The position numbers and the translations under genes were made by a program. Positions 1 to 7,339 of a stretch of 15,386 nt of DNA are shown here, in pieces. The first letter of the stretch is position 1, and every line of letters starts with the position of its first letter. The notes beneath the pieces were generated by a model. It was given only the letters and a program-made list of their open reading frames with translations, made no database searches and had not been told where the DNA came from. The DNA is from CAYRHS01 sp964424125 (GTDB lineage Bacteria; Actinomycetota; Acidimicrobiia; IMCC26256; JAOSJL01). The DNA is taken from the NCBI GenBank assembly GCA_964424125.1, contig CAYRHS010000073.1, positions 1 to 15,386 on the forward strand, given 5' to 3'.

Positions 1-1590
1 CGCGAACACCGGGTTGGCGTGCTCGGTCTCCCCGGGCCCGCGGTGGCCGACATCGTCGAGCACCCGTTCGAGTCGGGCGGGGAGCTCGCCGCCGCGCCCC
101 CGAAGCGATCGCAACGCGTCCGCGGGAGGTTCCTCGGCGAGGATCAGGGCCGCGTCGGGCTCGCGGCGCGCGAGCGCGGCGAGATCGTCCACGCCGACCA
201 CGGCCGCAGCACTGGTGAGGTCTCCGACGTCCCCGCGCACCCGGGCGACCAGCATCGCGCCGCCGGCCCGTTCGAGGGCCGCGAGCACACCACCGGCGAA
301 GACGTTCCCCTGCGTCGCTCCGTGCCAGGCCTGGATGGAGAGGTCGCGCAGCAGGTCGAGTCGTGCCGCCAGGCGCTCGTCATCGAGCGCGCTCGGCTCG
401 GAACCGCCGGCCTCACGGCGCGCCTCGACCACGATCCGATCGACCTCCGCGTGGTGGCCGAGCTGTCGAGGGGCGAGGCGCGCCGCCAGCTTCAGCAACG
501 AGCGGCGCTCGGCGGCGTCCGGGCGCGTCGGTGACCCCGGCGGCTTGGGGATCCCTAGGTACTGCTGGTCGATGTCCTCGGGGCTCCATCCCGGCATCGA
601 CTTCGCCATCTCCCGCAGCACGCTCACGTTGCCGTAGAGGCGGTGCCCGAACGAGCAGACCGCGCGGGCGCGCAGCTCGGTCGCGATCGGCTCCTCGAGG
701 CCCAGGTAGTGGACGGTGCCGTCGCCCCCGCCCCGGAGCATCCGCAGGTTGAGCTCGAGCGAGAGCGGCGTCATCGGACCCGGGAACGCCTCGCCGAGGT
801 TGGCCGCGGTGAACACGGGGAACCGTGGATCGATGGGGTCGTCGAAGCTGCCGCGGCGCTCGGGAGGGGCCGCGTGCTCCAACGGCGCGCCGTCGGCGGG
901 CGGGATGGCCGAGGGGAGATCCGTCGGCACCCAGTCGAGGTGCCAGGGCAGCTGGTGACGCTCGTGGCCGACGTACCGGCTGCGCCGAAACACGCGGCCG
1001 AGGTCCTCGAGCGCCTCACGGCCGCTCCACGCAGGGACGAAGTCCCACTCCTCGCGCAGACGGGTCGTGTCGACGGCCCGGGGAACGCGCAGCGCGTCGA
1101 TGCCGCCCGGCCGTCGTCCCCCGGCGGGGATCCGGACGATCCGGCGCCCGAGCGCGGCGCCGACCTCCACGGCGGTGAGCCGATCCTCGGTCGCGAGCTC
1201 GACCGTCCCCGTACGGCGCTGCTCGCAGGCCTGGAGCAGCAGGCGCACGAGGTCGTCGTGATGCACGAAGCGGAAGTCCGCCCGGCCGTCGATCGCGGCG
1301 AAGAGGACCGGAGCGCCCAGCGCGTCCGCGTCCCGCGCGTGTCCGCCGCGACCGACGACCGGGCACGCCCGCACCACGAGCTCAGAACCGCTCGGTCCCG
1401 TGACCGTGAGCTCGGTCAGGCCGTCGACAGGTCGCTCCTCGGGCCCGCCGACGCGGACGACCGCGTCGAATCCGCCATCGAAGCCGGGAGCCACGTCCCC
1501 TGACGACGCCACGTCCGCGCCGTGTGCCGCGAGTCCAGCCGCGACGGCGTCGCGCAGCCCCGCGTCCGACCCGGTCACGAGCACCCTCAC
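1..1590 (-). CDS. Fused NAD-epimerase-like / PEP-utilising (PEP synthase-like) protein, C-terminus cut by window edge
   Basis: The frame is open from a GTG at 1590 to the left edge (530 residues seen). Residues 1-200 resemble an extended SDR/NAD-dependent epimerase: VRVLVTG at 1-7 starts a Rossmann fold, and FVHHDD at 108-113 matches the usual F-V-H-V-D-D turn. The glycine motif is degenerate, however, and the middle part with the YxxxK active site is absent, so this domain is probably not a working epimerase. Residues 260-530 match the central part of PEP-synthase/rifampin-phosphotransferase-like proteins: ANLGEAFPGPMTP at 263-275 and GHRGPGE at 515-521. The swivelling domain with the catalytic histidine would lie beyond the edge. 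From memory, mycobacteria encode an uncharacterised protein with the same two parts (Rv2047c, about 850 residues). The start overlaps the stop of the upstream SDR gene by 4 bp (GTGA), so the two are translationally coupled. The substrate is unknown. Confidence 0.8.
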   Translation of the reverse strand, partial: MRVLVTGSDAGLRDAVAAGLAAHGADVASSGDVAPGFDGGFDAVVRVGGPEERPVDGLTELTVTGPSGSELVVRACPVVGRGGHARDADALGAPVLFAAIDGRADFRFVHHDDLVRLLLQACEQRRTGTVELATEDRLTAVEVGAALGRRIVRIPAGGRRPGGIDALRVPRAVDTTRLREEWDFVPAWSGREALEDLGRVFRRSRYVGHERHQLPWHLDWVPTDLPSAIPPADGAPLEHAAPPERRGSFDDPIDPRFPVFTAANLGEAFPGPMTPLSLELNLRMLRGGGDGTVHYLGLEEPIATELRARAVCSFGHRLYGNVSVLREMAKSMPGWSPEDIDQQYLGIPKPPGSPTRPDAAERRSLLKLAARLAPRQLGHHAEVDRIVVEARREAGGSEPSALDDERLAARLDLLRDLSIQAWHGATQGNVFAGGVLAALERAGGAMLVARVRGDVGDLTSAAAVVGVDDLAALARREPDAALILAEEPPADALRSLRGRGGELPARLERVLDDVGHRGPGETEHANPVFA

Positions 1591-2339
1591 GCCGCCACCA
1601 CCCCGCCGTCCACGACGAGGACCTGCCCCGTGAGGAAGCCGCCCCCCGGGTCGCTCAACAGCGTCAGGGCCCCCAGGAGATCGGCGGGTGTGCCGGTGCG
1701 GGGTACGGCCTGGACCTGCCGGAGCCGTTCCCAGCGCGCGGGCGCGATGGCACGTTCGGCGGCGGCGGTGGTAACGGGGCCGGGGGCGATCGCGTTCACG
1801 GTGATCCCCTCGTCGCCGAGGTGGCGGGCGAGCCACCGGGTGAGCCCCACAACCGCCGCCTTCGCCGTGCCGTACTGGGGCATGGTGGCACTCCCCCACG
1901 CCGCCACCGACGCCAGCGTCACGATCCGGCCACCGCCTCGCGCTCGCATCGACGGGACGCAGGCGCGCACGGCCCGCCACGTGCCCGTCACGTCGACCGC
2001 GACCACGTGATCCAGCTCACCGGGCGGGAGATCCTCGACGCGACCCTGGCCCAGCGTGTCGTAGGCACCGGCGCACGTTACGAGCACGTCGGCGCCACCG
2101 ACGGCCGCCACCGCCCGTTCGAGACGCTCGACCGAGCGTTCGTCGGCGACGTCGAGCGCGCAGGGCAGGGCACTCCCCCCGCTCCGGCGGATCACGCTCG
2201 CGGCCCGCCGGGCACCCGCCTCGTCGCGGTCCGCGACGACCACGGTGTCACCCCCGGCCGCCAGGTGATCGGCGAAGCGGCGACCCAGGCCGCGTGCGCC
2301 TCCGGTCACGACCGCCACCCTCCCGTCTCGCCTCGCCAC
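1587..2339 (-). CDS. SDR-family oxidoreductase (FabG-like)
   Basis: A classical short-chain dehydrogenase of 250 residues, the usual length. It carries the cofactor motif TGGARGLG at 12-19, an acidic LDV at 61-63, catalytic S144, Y156 and K160 (YGTAK), the PGPV turn at 186-189 and a C-terminal VVDGG. The usual NNAG motif reads TCAG (88-91), with Cys in place of Asn. The NAD(P)-dependent reaction interconverts an alcohol and a ketone; the substrate cannot be read from sequence. The start is GTG at 2337-2339: a GAGG Shine-Dalgarno lies at 2346-2349, 6 nt upstream, inside the stop codon region of the preceding SDR gene. It is the middle gene of a three-gene minus-strand operon and overlaps the fused PEP-utilising gene by 4 bp. 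Confidence 0.9.
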   Translation of the reverse strand: MARRDGRVAVVTGGARGLGRRFADHLAAGGDTVVVADRDEAGARRAASVIRRSGGSALPCALDVADERSVERLERAVAAVGGADVLVTCAGAYDTLGQGRVEDLPPGELDHVVAVDVTGTWRAVRACVPSMRARGGGRIVTLASVAAWGSATMPQYGTAKAAVVGLTRWLARHLGDEGITVNAIAPGPVTTAAAERAIAPARWERLRQVQAVPRTGTPADLLGALTLLSDPGGGFLTGQVLVVDGGVVAA

Positions 2340-2347
2340 GTTCCGCC

Positions 2348-3097
2348 TCAGGTCGGGATGTCCGACGGCTCGCGCAACCGGACGTGGTCGAGCCGGGCAC
2401 CGGCAGGCGCGGTGAGGATCGACCACACGACGTCGACCACGTCGTCCACCTCCATGCGCCGGTCGGCTCCCGCGAAGCGCATCATCCGCTCGACCATCTC
2501 CGGCGGACGGTGCTCGATCGTGCGCCCCATGCCTGTGCCCGCGGTCGCGCCCACCTCGAGCTCGGTGATCCCCACGCCTGACGAGCCGTACTCGCCCCGC
2601 AGCGCCGCGAGCATGCGCGACGCCCCCGCCTTCGAAGCCGAGTAGAGCGCCAGCCCCGGCACGGGCAGGCTCGCGGCGACGGAGGTCACCTGGACGATCC
2701 GTCCCTCGCCCCGAGGCAACAGGCGCCGGAGCGCGGCGGCGCAGACCCGGGCCGCGCCGAGCAGGTTGATGTCCACCATCTCCCGCCAGGCCCGTGTCGA
2801 TTGGTCGGCGAAGTCGCCGTAGTGGACCACGCCCGCCGTGTTCACGACCCAGGAGAGCGCCGCGTCGAGCCCGCTCGCGGCGTCGAAGACGGCCTCGACG
2901 TCCTCGTCCTTCCCCACGTCGGCGACGATGGGGACCAGCGCGGGGCCGCACTCGGCTGTGAGCCCTTCAAGCGCGTCCCGTCGTCGGGCCGCGGCGACGA
3001 CCGTCGCGCCCTCGGCGACCAGGCGCCGGGCCACGCCGCGCCCCATCCCCGAGCTGGCTCCGACCACCACCGCCGTGCGCCCCTCGGCCCCCGTCAT
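2348..3097 (-). CDS. SDR-family oxidoreductase (YdfG-like tail)
   Basis: 249 residues, a classical SDR. GASSGMGR at 13-20 binds the dinucleotide, NTAG is at 86-89, the structural Asn is N111 (DINLLG), and the active site is S139, Y152 and K156 (YSASK). The C-terminus (DVV near 219-223, then DHVRLREPSD) lacks the VDGG ending and instead resembles the tail of YdfG-type hydroxy-acid or hydroxyacyl dehydrogenases. The ATG at 3095-3097 has a GAGGA Shine-Dalgarno at 3103-3107, spacing 5. It is the first gene of the operon running to the left edge and diverges from the crotonase gene at 3160, with 62 bp between the start codons. Two SDRs in one operon suggest consecutive or stereo-complementary oxidation steps on one intermediate (inference). 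Confidence 0.9.
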   Translation of the reverse strand: MTGAEGRTAVVVGASSGMGRGVARRLVAEGATVVAAARRRDALEGLTAECGPALVPIVADVGKDEDVEAVFDAASGLDAALSWVVNTAGVVHYGDFADQSTRAWREMVDINLLGAARVCAAALRRLLPRGEGRIVQVTSVAASLPVPGLALYSASKAGASRMLAALRGEYGSSGVGITELEVGATAGTGMGRTIEHRPPEMVERMMRFAGADRRMEVDDVVDVVWSILTAPAGARLDHVRLREPSDIPT

Positions 3098-3124
3098 GCC
3101 CGTCCTCGAATCATCTGACGTAGT

Positions 3125-3159
3125 TTGACAATAGGTGGGGTCGGCCCGATCATGCGGGC
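3125..3159 (+). promoter_or_regulatory. Predicted leaderless promoter of the crotonase gene at 3160
   Basis: A perfect -35 TTGACA (3125-3130), a 17-bp spacer and GATCAT (3148-3153, 4 of 6 matches to TATAAT) put +1 seven bases on, at the GTG at 3160. There is no Shine-Dalgarno before that GTG, which fits a leaderless message. The motif CTGACGTAGTTTGACAA at 3115-3131 contains a TGAC direct repeat spaced by 10 bp. The divergent SDR gene must use the same 62-bp region. Confidence 0.5.
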
Positions 3160-3924
3160 GTGCAGGTTCCCGGGCTTCGCTACACGGTCGACGACGGCGT
3201 CGCGTCCATCGTGATCGATCGGCCGGAGAAGGCCAACGCCCTCACCATGGAGATGTACGAGGCCCTGAACCGCAGCCTGTGGGAAGCCGAGCTCGACGAC
3301 GGGGTCGAGCTCGTCACCATCACCGCCACCGGCGACGAGTACTTCGTCCCCGGCGGCGATCTCGGAGGTGGCGCCGACGCCTGGGAGGCGAATGTCCCGG
3401 AGCGGCTGGCGCACGTCGAGGGTGATTTCCCGTACGCCACGTTCGAGCGCACCTCCAAGCTCGTCCTCACCGCGGTCAACGGTGCCTGCCAGGCCGCGGG
3501 CTTGATCATCGTCCTCATGAGCGACCTCGTGGTCGCTTCCGACCGGGCGCGGTTCCGCGTGCCCGAGGGGCTCCGCGGCCTCGTCGACCCTTTCGTACCC
3601 GTGCGCCTCCCCGCCCATGTGGGCCTCGCCCGAGCCCGCTGGATGATGTACACGGCCGAGGACGTGGACGCCCCCGAGGCCGAACGCATCGGCCTCGTCG
3701 GCCGCGTCGTGCCCCACGCGGAGCTCGAGGCCGCGCTCCGGGAGGCGATCCGGGCCGTCCGGCGCGTCGCCCCCGGCGCGCGTGAGCGCTACAAGCGCAT
3801 GCTCTCGGCCTCGCTCCCTGCCGTCCGCTACGAGGAGTTCCTCGCGCAGATGCGCTCCGACGAAGCGCTCGAGGGGATGCGCAGCTTCACCGAGAAGCGG
3901 CCGCCCGCCTGGCGGCCCGCGTAG
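3160..3924 (+). CDS. Enoyl-CoA hydratase/isomerase (crotonase) family protein, one catalytic Glu missing
   Basis: 254 residues, the normal length of a single-domain crotonase, acting on a CoA thioester in the cytoplasm. The oxyanion-hole segments are YFVPGGDL at 61-68 and NGACQAAGL at 107-115. The usual GGGCEL reads AAGLII, so the first catalytic Glu of hydratases (rat E144) is Ile116. The second Glu (rat E164) is kept as E136 in FRVPEGLRG. It therefore probably does not catalyse simple syn-hydration; isomerase or other crotonase chemistry using one Glu is likelier (inference). The GTG start at 3160 is chosen because the predicted promoter puts +1 there and the fold starts a few residues later. 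The gene is followed after 29 bp by the CoA ligase, so the two form an operon. Confidence 0.88.
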   Translation: MQVPGLRYTVDDGVASIVIDRPEKANALTMEMYEALNRSLWEAELDDGVELVTITATGDEYFVPGGDLGGGADAWEANVPERLAHVEGDFPYATFERTSKLVLTAVNGACQAAGLIIVLMSDLVVASDRARFRVPEGLRGLVDPFVPVRLPAHVGLARARWMMYTAEDVDAPEAERIGLVGRVVPHAELEAALREAIRAVRRVAPGARERYKRMLSASLPAVRYEEFLAQMRSDEALEGMRSFTEKRPPAWRPA

Positions 3925-3953
3925 GAACCGAGCCCAGGGAGGACGAGAAGGCC

Positions 3954-5180
3954 ATGACCGACACGACGACCGAGCGCCGCTTCTGGAACGAGGAGGCGCA
4001 GACCATGCCGCGGGACCGTCTGCGCGCGCTCCAGGACGAGCGGGTGCGGGAGGCCGTCGCCCGTGCCGTCGAGGCGCGCTTCTTCGCCCGCCGCTTCGAG
4101 GAGGCCGGCGTGAGCCCCGACGACGTGAAGTCGGTGGACGACCTCGCCGCGGTCCCGCGCTTCCAGAAGCCCGCGCTGCGCGAGAGCGAGGCGGAGCACC
4201 CACCCGTCGGCGACTACCGCGTCGTGGGTCTGCGAGGTGCCATCCGCCTCGCCATGTCGACCGGGACGACCGGGCGACCCACGTTCACCCTCTGGACCCA
4301 GAACGACCTCGCCCTCGAGTGCGAGCTCGGGGCCCGCCAGCAGTGGCGTCTCGGCATGCGCCCCGGGATGATCGTCGCCAACGCGCACCCCGGTTATCTC
4401 AACGGCGGCCAGGCCTTCATCTCCGCGCTCTACGAGAACATGGGCTGCCTGTCGATTTCCCTCGGTCCGCCCGAGAGCGTGGAGGCGGCCGAGAAGGCGC
4501 TGCGCGCGATCGAGCACATCCCGGTCGACCACTGGGGCCTCTTTCCCGCCGCGCTCCATCGCTTCCGGGAGGCGGCCGAGCGGATCGGCTACCAGGGCAA
4601 GCTGCCCGAGCCCGAGCAGATCGGCCCCACCTACCAGTACGACCGCATCAGCGCGGGGCAGGACTGCGTGGGCTTCCTCGGGAGTTCGTGCTCGCCCGGG
4701 AAGGGCGCGCACCTCGCGGAGGACTACGCCATCGTCGAGGCCGTGGACCCCGTGTCCGGGGACCCCGTGCAAGACGGGGAGCGGGGCTACTTCGTCGTCA
4801 CGTCCCTCGGCCGGGACAACCCGATGATCCGGTACGACATGGAGGACGTGATCCGCATCGAGCCCGCGCTCTGCGACTGCGGCGAGACCTCACGCCGCGC
4901 GTTCTGGGAGGGCCGGGCGAAGGAGATCGTCGAGGTCGGCGGCAAGTGGGTGCTGCCGATCGACGTCTGGAAGGAGCTCCCCGCGGACGCCGAGTACGCG
5001 CTCGTGCGCCCGTCGACACCTTCCGACACGCTCACCGTCCGCGTGGAAGGCGAGCCCGCCGCGGATCTCGCCGAGCGCCTCGAGTCGTCGATCGGCGTGC
5101 CGACGACGGTCGAGCCCGTCCCGGTCGGGACCTTCCCGCGCGCCTCGTACAAGGTCGAGCGAGTGGTCGACGAGCGATGA
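3954..5180 (+). CDS. PaaK-like AMP-forming acyl/aryl-CoA ligase
   Basis: 408 residues, slightly shorter than phenylacetate-CoA ligases (about 430). The P-loop-like ATP motif STGTTGRPT is at 102-110, HLAEDYAIVEAVDP at 253-266 matches the PaaK H-x-x-E-D strand, and YFVVTSLGRDNPMIRYDMED at 279-298 matches the usual T-x-L..P-x-x-R-Y-x-x-x-D. CDCG at 307-310 followed by GRAKEIVEVGG at 320-330 is the hinge region. K400 in the C-terminal domain (FPRASYKVERV) is the candidate adenylation lysine. It would activate a carboxylic acid as acyl-AMP and then acyl-CoA, supplying substrate to the adjacent crotonase. The substrate need not be phenylacetate, since no paa genes are nearby. The Shine-Dalgarno GGAGGA is at 3938-3943, 10 nt before the ATG. 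The gene ends 7 bp from the convergent SDR gene. Confidence 0.88.
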   Translation: MTDTTTERRFWNEEAQTMPRDRLRALQDERVREAVARAVEARFFARRFEEAGVSPDDVKSVDDLAAVPRFQKPALRESEAEHPPVGDYRVVGLRGAIRLAMSTGTTGRPTFTLWTQNDLALECELGARQQWRLGMRPGMIVANAHPGYLNGGQAFISALYENMGCLSISLGPPESVEAAEKALRAIEHIPVDHWGLFPAALHRFREAAERIGYQGKLPEPEQIGPTYQYDRISAGQDCVGFLGSSCSPGKGAHLAEDYAIVEAVDPVSGDPVQDGERGYFVVTSLGRDNPMIRYDMEDVIRIEPALCDCGETSRRAFWEGRAKEIVEVGGKWVLPIDVWKELPADAEYALVRPSTPSDTLTVRVEGEPAADLAERLESSIGVPTTVEPVPVGTFPRASYKVERVVDER

Positions 5181-5187
5181 GGAAGGG

Positions 5188-5984
5188 CTAGAAGCTCGAA
5201 CCACCGTCCACGTTGACCCAGGCGCCGTTTACGTAGCTCGCGCGCTCGGACGCGAGGAACGTCACGACGTTGCCGATCTCCTCGGGCGTCCCCCAGCGGT
5301 CGGCCCACGTGAGGTTGTCCATCCGCTCGTTGCCGATCGGGAAGTACTCCTCGACGTCGGTGAGGCCGTACTGCTCGAGGCGCCCCTCGAGGTTCCGCAG
5401 CACGCTCTCGGAGGCGATCCAGCCGGGCATCACCGCGTTGGCGCGGATGCCGTCGTGCGCGAACTCCTTGGCCAGGTTCTNNNNNNNNNNGCGAGCGCCG
5501 CCTTGGCTGCCGAGTAGTGCTCGATCCTCGGGATCCAGTGGCGAATCGACATCGCGGAGATGTTGACGATCGCGCCGCCCCCCTGCTCCTGCATCATCGG
5601 CACGACCTCACGACACGATCGCACCGCGGCCATGAGCACGGAGTCGATGGCCCGATGCCAGATCTCGTCGTCGCGATCCGCGAACTCGGGAACGACGTCA
5701 CAGGCACCCACGACGTTCACGAGCACGTCGACGCGCCCGAAGCGGTCACGGACGTCCGCGACCGTGCGCACGACCGCGTCCGCGTCGGTGAGGTCCGCGG
5801 GGAACGCCGCGACCTCCGCGCCCCGCTCGGCGATCTTGGCCGCGGTCTTCTCGAGCGTCTCGGCCGTGCGGGCGACGAGCGCGAGGCGTGCCCCTTCGCC
5901 CGCCAGCACCTCCGCCGTGCCGCGGCCCATGCCCTCGCTCGCACCGCAGATCAACGCCACCTTGTCTCGAAGCCCCAGGTCCAC
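5188..5984 (-). CDS. SDR-family oxidoreductase, interrupted by an assembly gap
   Basis: One SDR gene split by 10 N. The upstream part starts at GTG 5982-5984 and reads GASEGMGR (14-21), NVVG (90-93), then Y157 and K161 (HYSAAK). After the gap the frame shifts by one and continues NLAKEFAHDGIRANAV to a C-terminal ASYVNGAWVNVDGG. The shift comes from the arbitrary N count: with 11 unknown bases the gene is 265 residues in one frame, like its 264-residue paralogue at 8443-9237, which has Y and K at the same positions. The Ser normally 13 residues before the Tyr is Ala144, with S143 and S146 beside it. The structural Asn of the usual V-N-L motif is Ser. Shine-Dalgarno GGAGGA at 5991-5996, spacing 6. 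Divergent from the P450 gene. Confidence 0.87.
5481..5490. other. Assembly gap (10 N)
   Basis: Ten N lie inside the SDR gene, five codons after the catalytic YxxxK. The flanking sequences code for ...YSAAKAAL and NLAKEF... in frames offset by one base, so the true insert should be 11 bases or 11 plus a multiple of 3. Confidence 0.97.
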
Positions 5985-5990
5985 GCGTCA

Positions 5991-5996
5991 TCCTCC
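5991..5996 (-). promoter_or_regulatory. Ribosome binding site deciding the GTG start at 5984
   Basis: GGAGGA on the minus strand, 6 nt from the GTG at 5982-5984. It rules out the out-of-frame ATG at 5988-5990. Confidence 0.75.
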
Positions 5997-6043
5997 GTCC
6001 GGGTCGTGGGTCGGTCGTCCCGCTCGGGGCACGCCGCGGGCGC

Positions 6044-6084
6044 ATCTTTCTGTCCTTGACAAGGCTTGTCAAGGCGCGCAAGAT
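6044..6084. promoter_or_regulatory. Back-to-back divergent promoters (SDR and P450) sharing one palindrome
   Basis: On the plus strand TTGACA (6056-6061), 17 bp, then CAAGAT (6079-6084) would start at about 6091-6092, on the A of the ATG at 6092. On the minus strand TTGACA (6067-6072 read in reverse), 17 bp, then AAAGAT (6044-6049 in reverse) would serve the SDR gene with a leader of roughly 50 nt. Both -35 boxes are perfect and sit in the two arms of the same inverted repeat, so one bound protein would control both genes. Confidence 0.6.
6054..6074. promoter_or_regulatory. 21-bp palindromic operator
   Basis: Inverted repeat of two perfect 10-bp arms, CCTTGACAAG and CTTGTCAAGG, around one G at 6064. 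It can be read as four alternating half-sites (CTTG, CAAG, CTTG, CAAG), each separated by one base. Length and symmetry fit a dimeric TetR- or GntR-type regulator, but no regulator gene is in the window. Confidence 0.7.
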
Positions 6085-6091
6085 GCCGACG

Positions 6092-7300
6092 ATGAGCAAC
6101 CAGCAGACCAGCGACGTCCCGGCCTTCGACCCCACGAACCCGGCCGACGCCCGGGAGCCCTACGAGGCGCTCCAGGCGCTGCGCGAGCGGTGCCCGGTGA
6201 CCGAGCCCCTCCCGGGCGTGAAGTTCGTCGTCCGCCACGGCGACGTCTCGGGGGTCTTCCGGGACTGGCAGACCTTCTCCAGCCGCATGGGCCTGCGGCT
6301 GAAGGACGAGAAGCCCGACGAGGAGAAGACGCTCAACGACATCGACCCGCCGCGCCACGGGCCGATCCGGCGCATCATGCTCACCTCGCTCGCGCCGGCG
6401 GTGATCCGGGCCGCCCAGCCCTACATCGAGGATCTCGCGGCCCGCACCGTCGACACGTTCGCCGGTCGCGGGGAAGCCGACCTGGTGAAGGAGCTCGCGA
6501 TCCCGGTGCCCTCGACCGTGATCACCCACATGCTCGGCGTCCCCGAGGAGGACCGCGAGCAGTTCCACGCCTGGACCGCCGACATGGTCGAGGACAAGGC
6601 CACGTCGCCCGGAGCCGTACGCCAGCGACACGAGACCGAAGAGGCGTTCAACGCCTATATCCGGGAACAGATCGCCTGGCGCCGATCCCTCGACGAGCCG
6701 CCGAAGGACATCATCACGACGATGATGACCGAGGAGCTCTCGAACGGCGAGTACCTCACGGACACCGAGATCGTGACCCAGGTGCGGTTCATGCTCATGG
6801 CGGGCAACGAGACCACGACGAACCTGCTCGGCAACCTCTTCTACGAGCTGATCCGCGAGCCCGAGCGCTACGAGCGCGTGCGCAAGGACCGCGACCTGGT
6901 GCCGATCGCGATCGAGGAGTCGCTGCGCCATGACGCGCCCGTACAGCTGATGTTCCGCACGGCCACCCACGACACCAAGGTCGCGGGCTGCCCGGTGGAC
7001 GACGGCGACCGGGTCATCGTCAGCATGGGCTCGGCCAACCGCGACCGCAGCATCTACGGCGAGGACGCCGACACCTTCGATCTCGACCGCGGTCTGGTGA
7101 AGGACCACCTCGCCTTCGGCCTCGGCGCCCACCTCTGCATCGGAGCCCCCCTGGCCCGCCTCCAGGGCCAGATCGTGCTCGAGGCACTCCTGGACCGCGT
7201 GGCGGAGCCGCGCCTGGCCGACGACTTCACCTACGAGAAGGTCAACTTCTTCGTCTTCCGGGGGCCGAAGCACCTCCCGGTCCGCTTCACACCAGCCTGA
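6092..7300 (+). CDS. Cytochrome P450
   Basis: 402 residues from ATG 6092 (405 from ATG 6083), the standard soluble bacterial P450 length. It is a haem monooxygenase that hydroxylates using electrons from a ferredoxin. In numbering from 6092: the I-helix MLMAGNETTT lies at 234-243, ExxR is E276-R279 (ESLR), and the haem loop FGLGAHLCIG is at 342-351 with the Cys ligand C349. I prefer the start at 6092 because the predicted -10 (6079-6084) overlaps the upstream ATG and places +1 at 6091-6092, giving a leaderless message; ATG 6083 with a weak AAGG 8 nt upstream is the alternative. The likely redox partner is the ferredoxin at 9245-9460. No ferredoxin reductase is seen. The gene converges on the CrtC-like gene. 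The P450 family and substrate are not resolved. Confidence 0.95.
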   Translation: MSNQQTSDVPAFDPTNPADAREPYEALQALRERCPVTEPLPGVKFVVRHGDVSGVFRDWQTFSSRMGLRLKDEKPDEEKTLNDIDPPRHGPIRRIMLTSLAPAVIRAAQPYIEDLAARTVDTFAGRGEADLVKELAIPVPSTVITHMLGVPEEDREQFHAWTADMVEDKATSPGAVRQRHETEEAFNAYIREQIAWRRSLDEPPKDIITTMMTEELSNGEYLTDTEIVTQVRFMLMAGNETTTNLLGNLFYELIREPERYERVRKDRDLVPIAIEESLRHDAPVQLMFRTATHDTKVAGCPVDDGDRVIVSMGSANRDRSIYGEDADTFDLDRGLVKDHLAFGLGAHLCIGAPLARLQGQIVLEALLDRVAEPRLADDFTYEKVNFFVFRGPKHLPVRFTPA

Positions 7301-7301
7301 G

Positions 7302-7326
7302 GCGCCGCCCGCGCAACGAGCGGCGC
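7302..7326. terminator. Possible bidirectional hairpin between convergent genes
   Basis: GCGCCGC (7302-7308) and GCGGCGC (7320-7326) can pair over an 11-nt loop. It sits in the 39-bp gap between the P450 stop and the stop of the convergent CrtC-like gene. There is no T-run, so it would be a weak or Rho-assisted terminator at most. Confidence 0.35.
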
Positions 7327-7339
7327 GCTCGACCCGGGC

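Noticed and set aside
643..2645. Long plus-strand open frames (643-1503, 1524-2645)
   Set aside because: They are antisense to the fused PEP-utilising gene and the SDR genes, are rich in Arg/Ala/Pro/His and show no family motif. They are a by-product of high GC.
3094..4772. Minus-strand frames 3094-4203 and 3828-4772
   Set aside because: Antisense to the crotonase and CoA ligase, whose motifs are clear; low-complexity composition.
6054..6074. Match to the KstR2 cholesterol-catabolism operator
   Set aside because: As I recall it, the KstR2 motif has two bases between CAAG and CTTG; here there is one. No steroid-specific gene is visible, so I do not call it a KstR2 site.
5951..7273. 440-residue minus-strand frame
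   Set aside because: Exact antisense of the P450 gene, with no recognisable motif.
6092..7300. P450 I-helix has Glu in AGNETT where P450cam has Asp
   Set aside because: Glu at this position is common in actinobacterial P450s and is not a loss of function.
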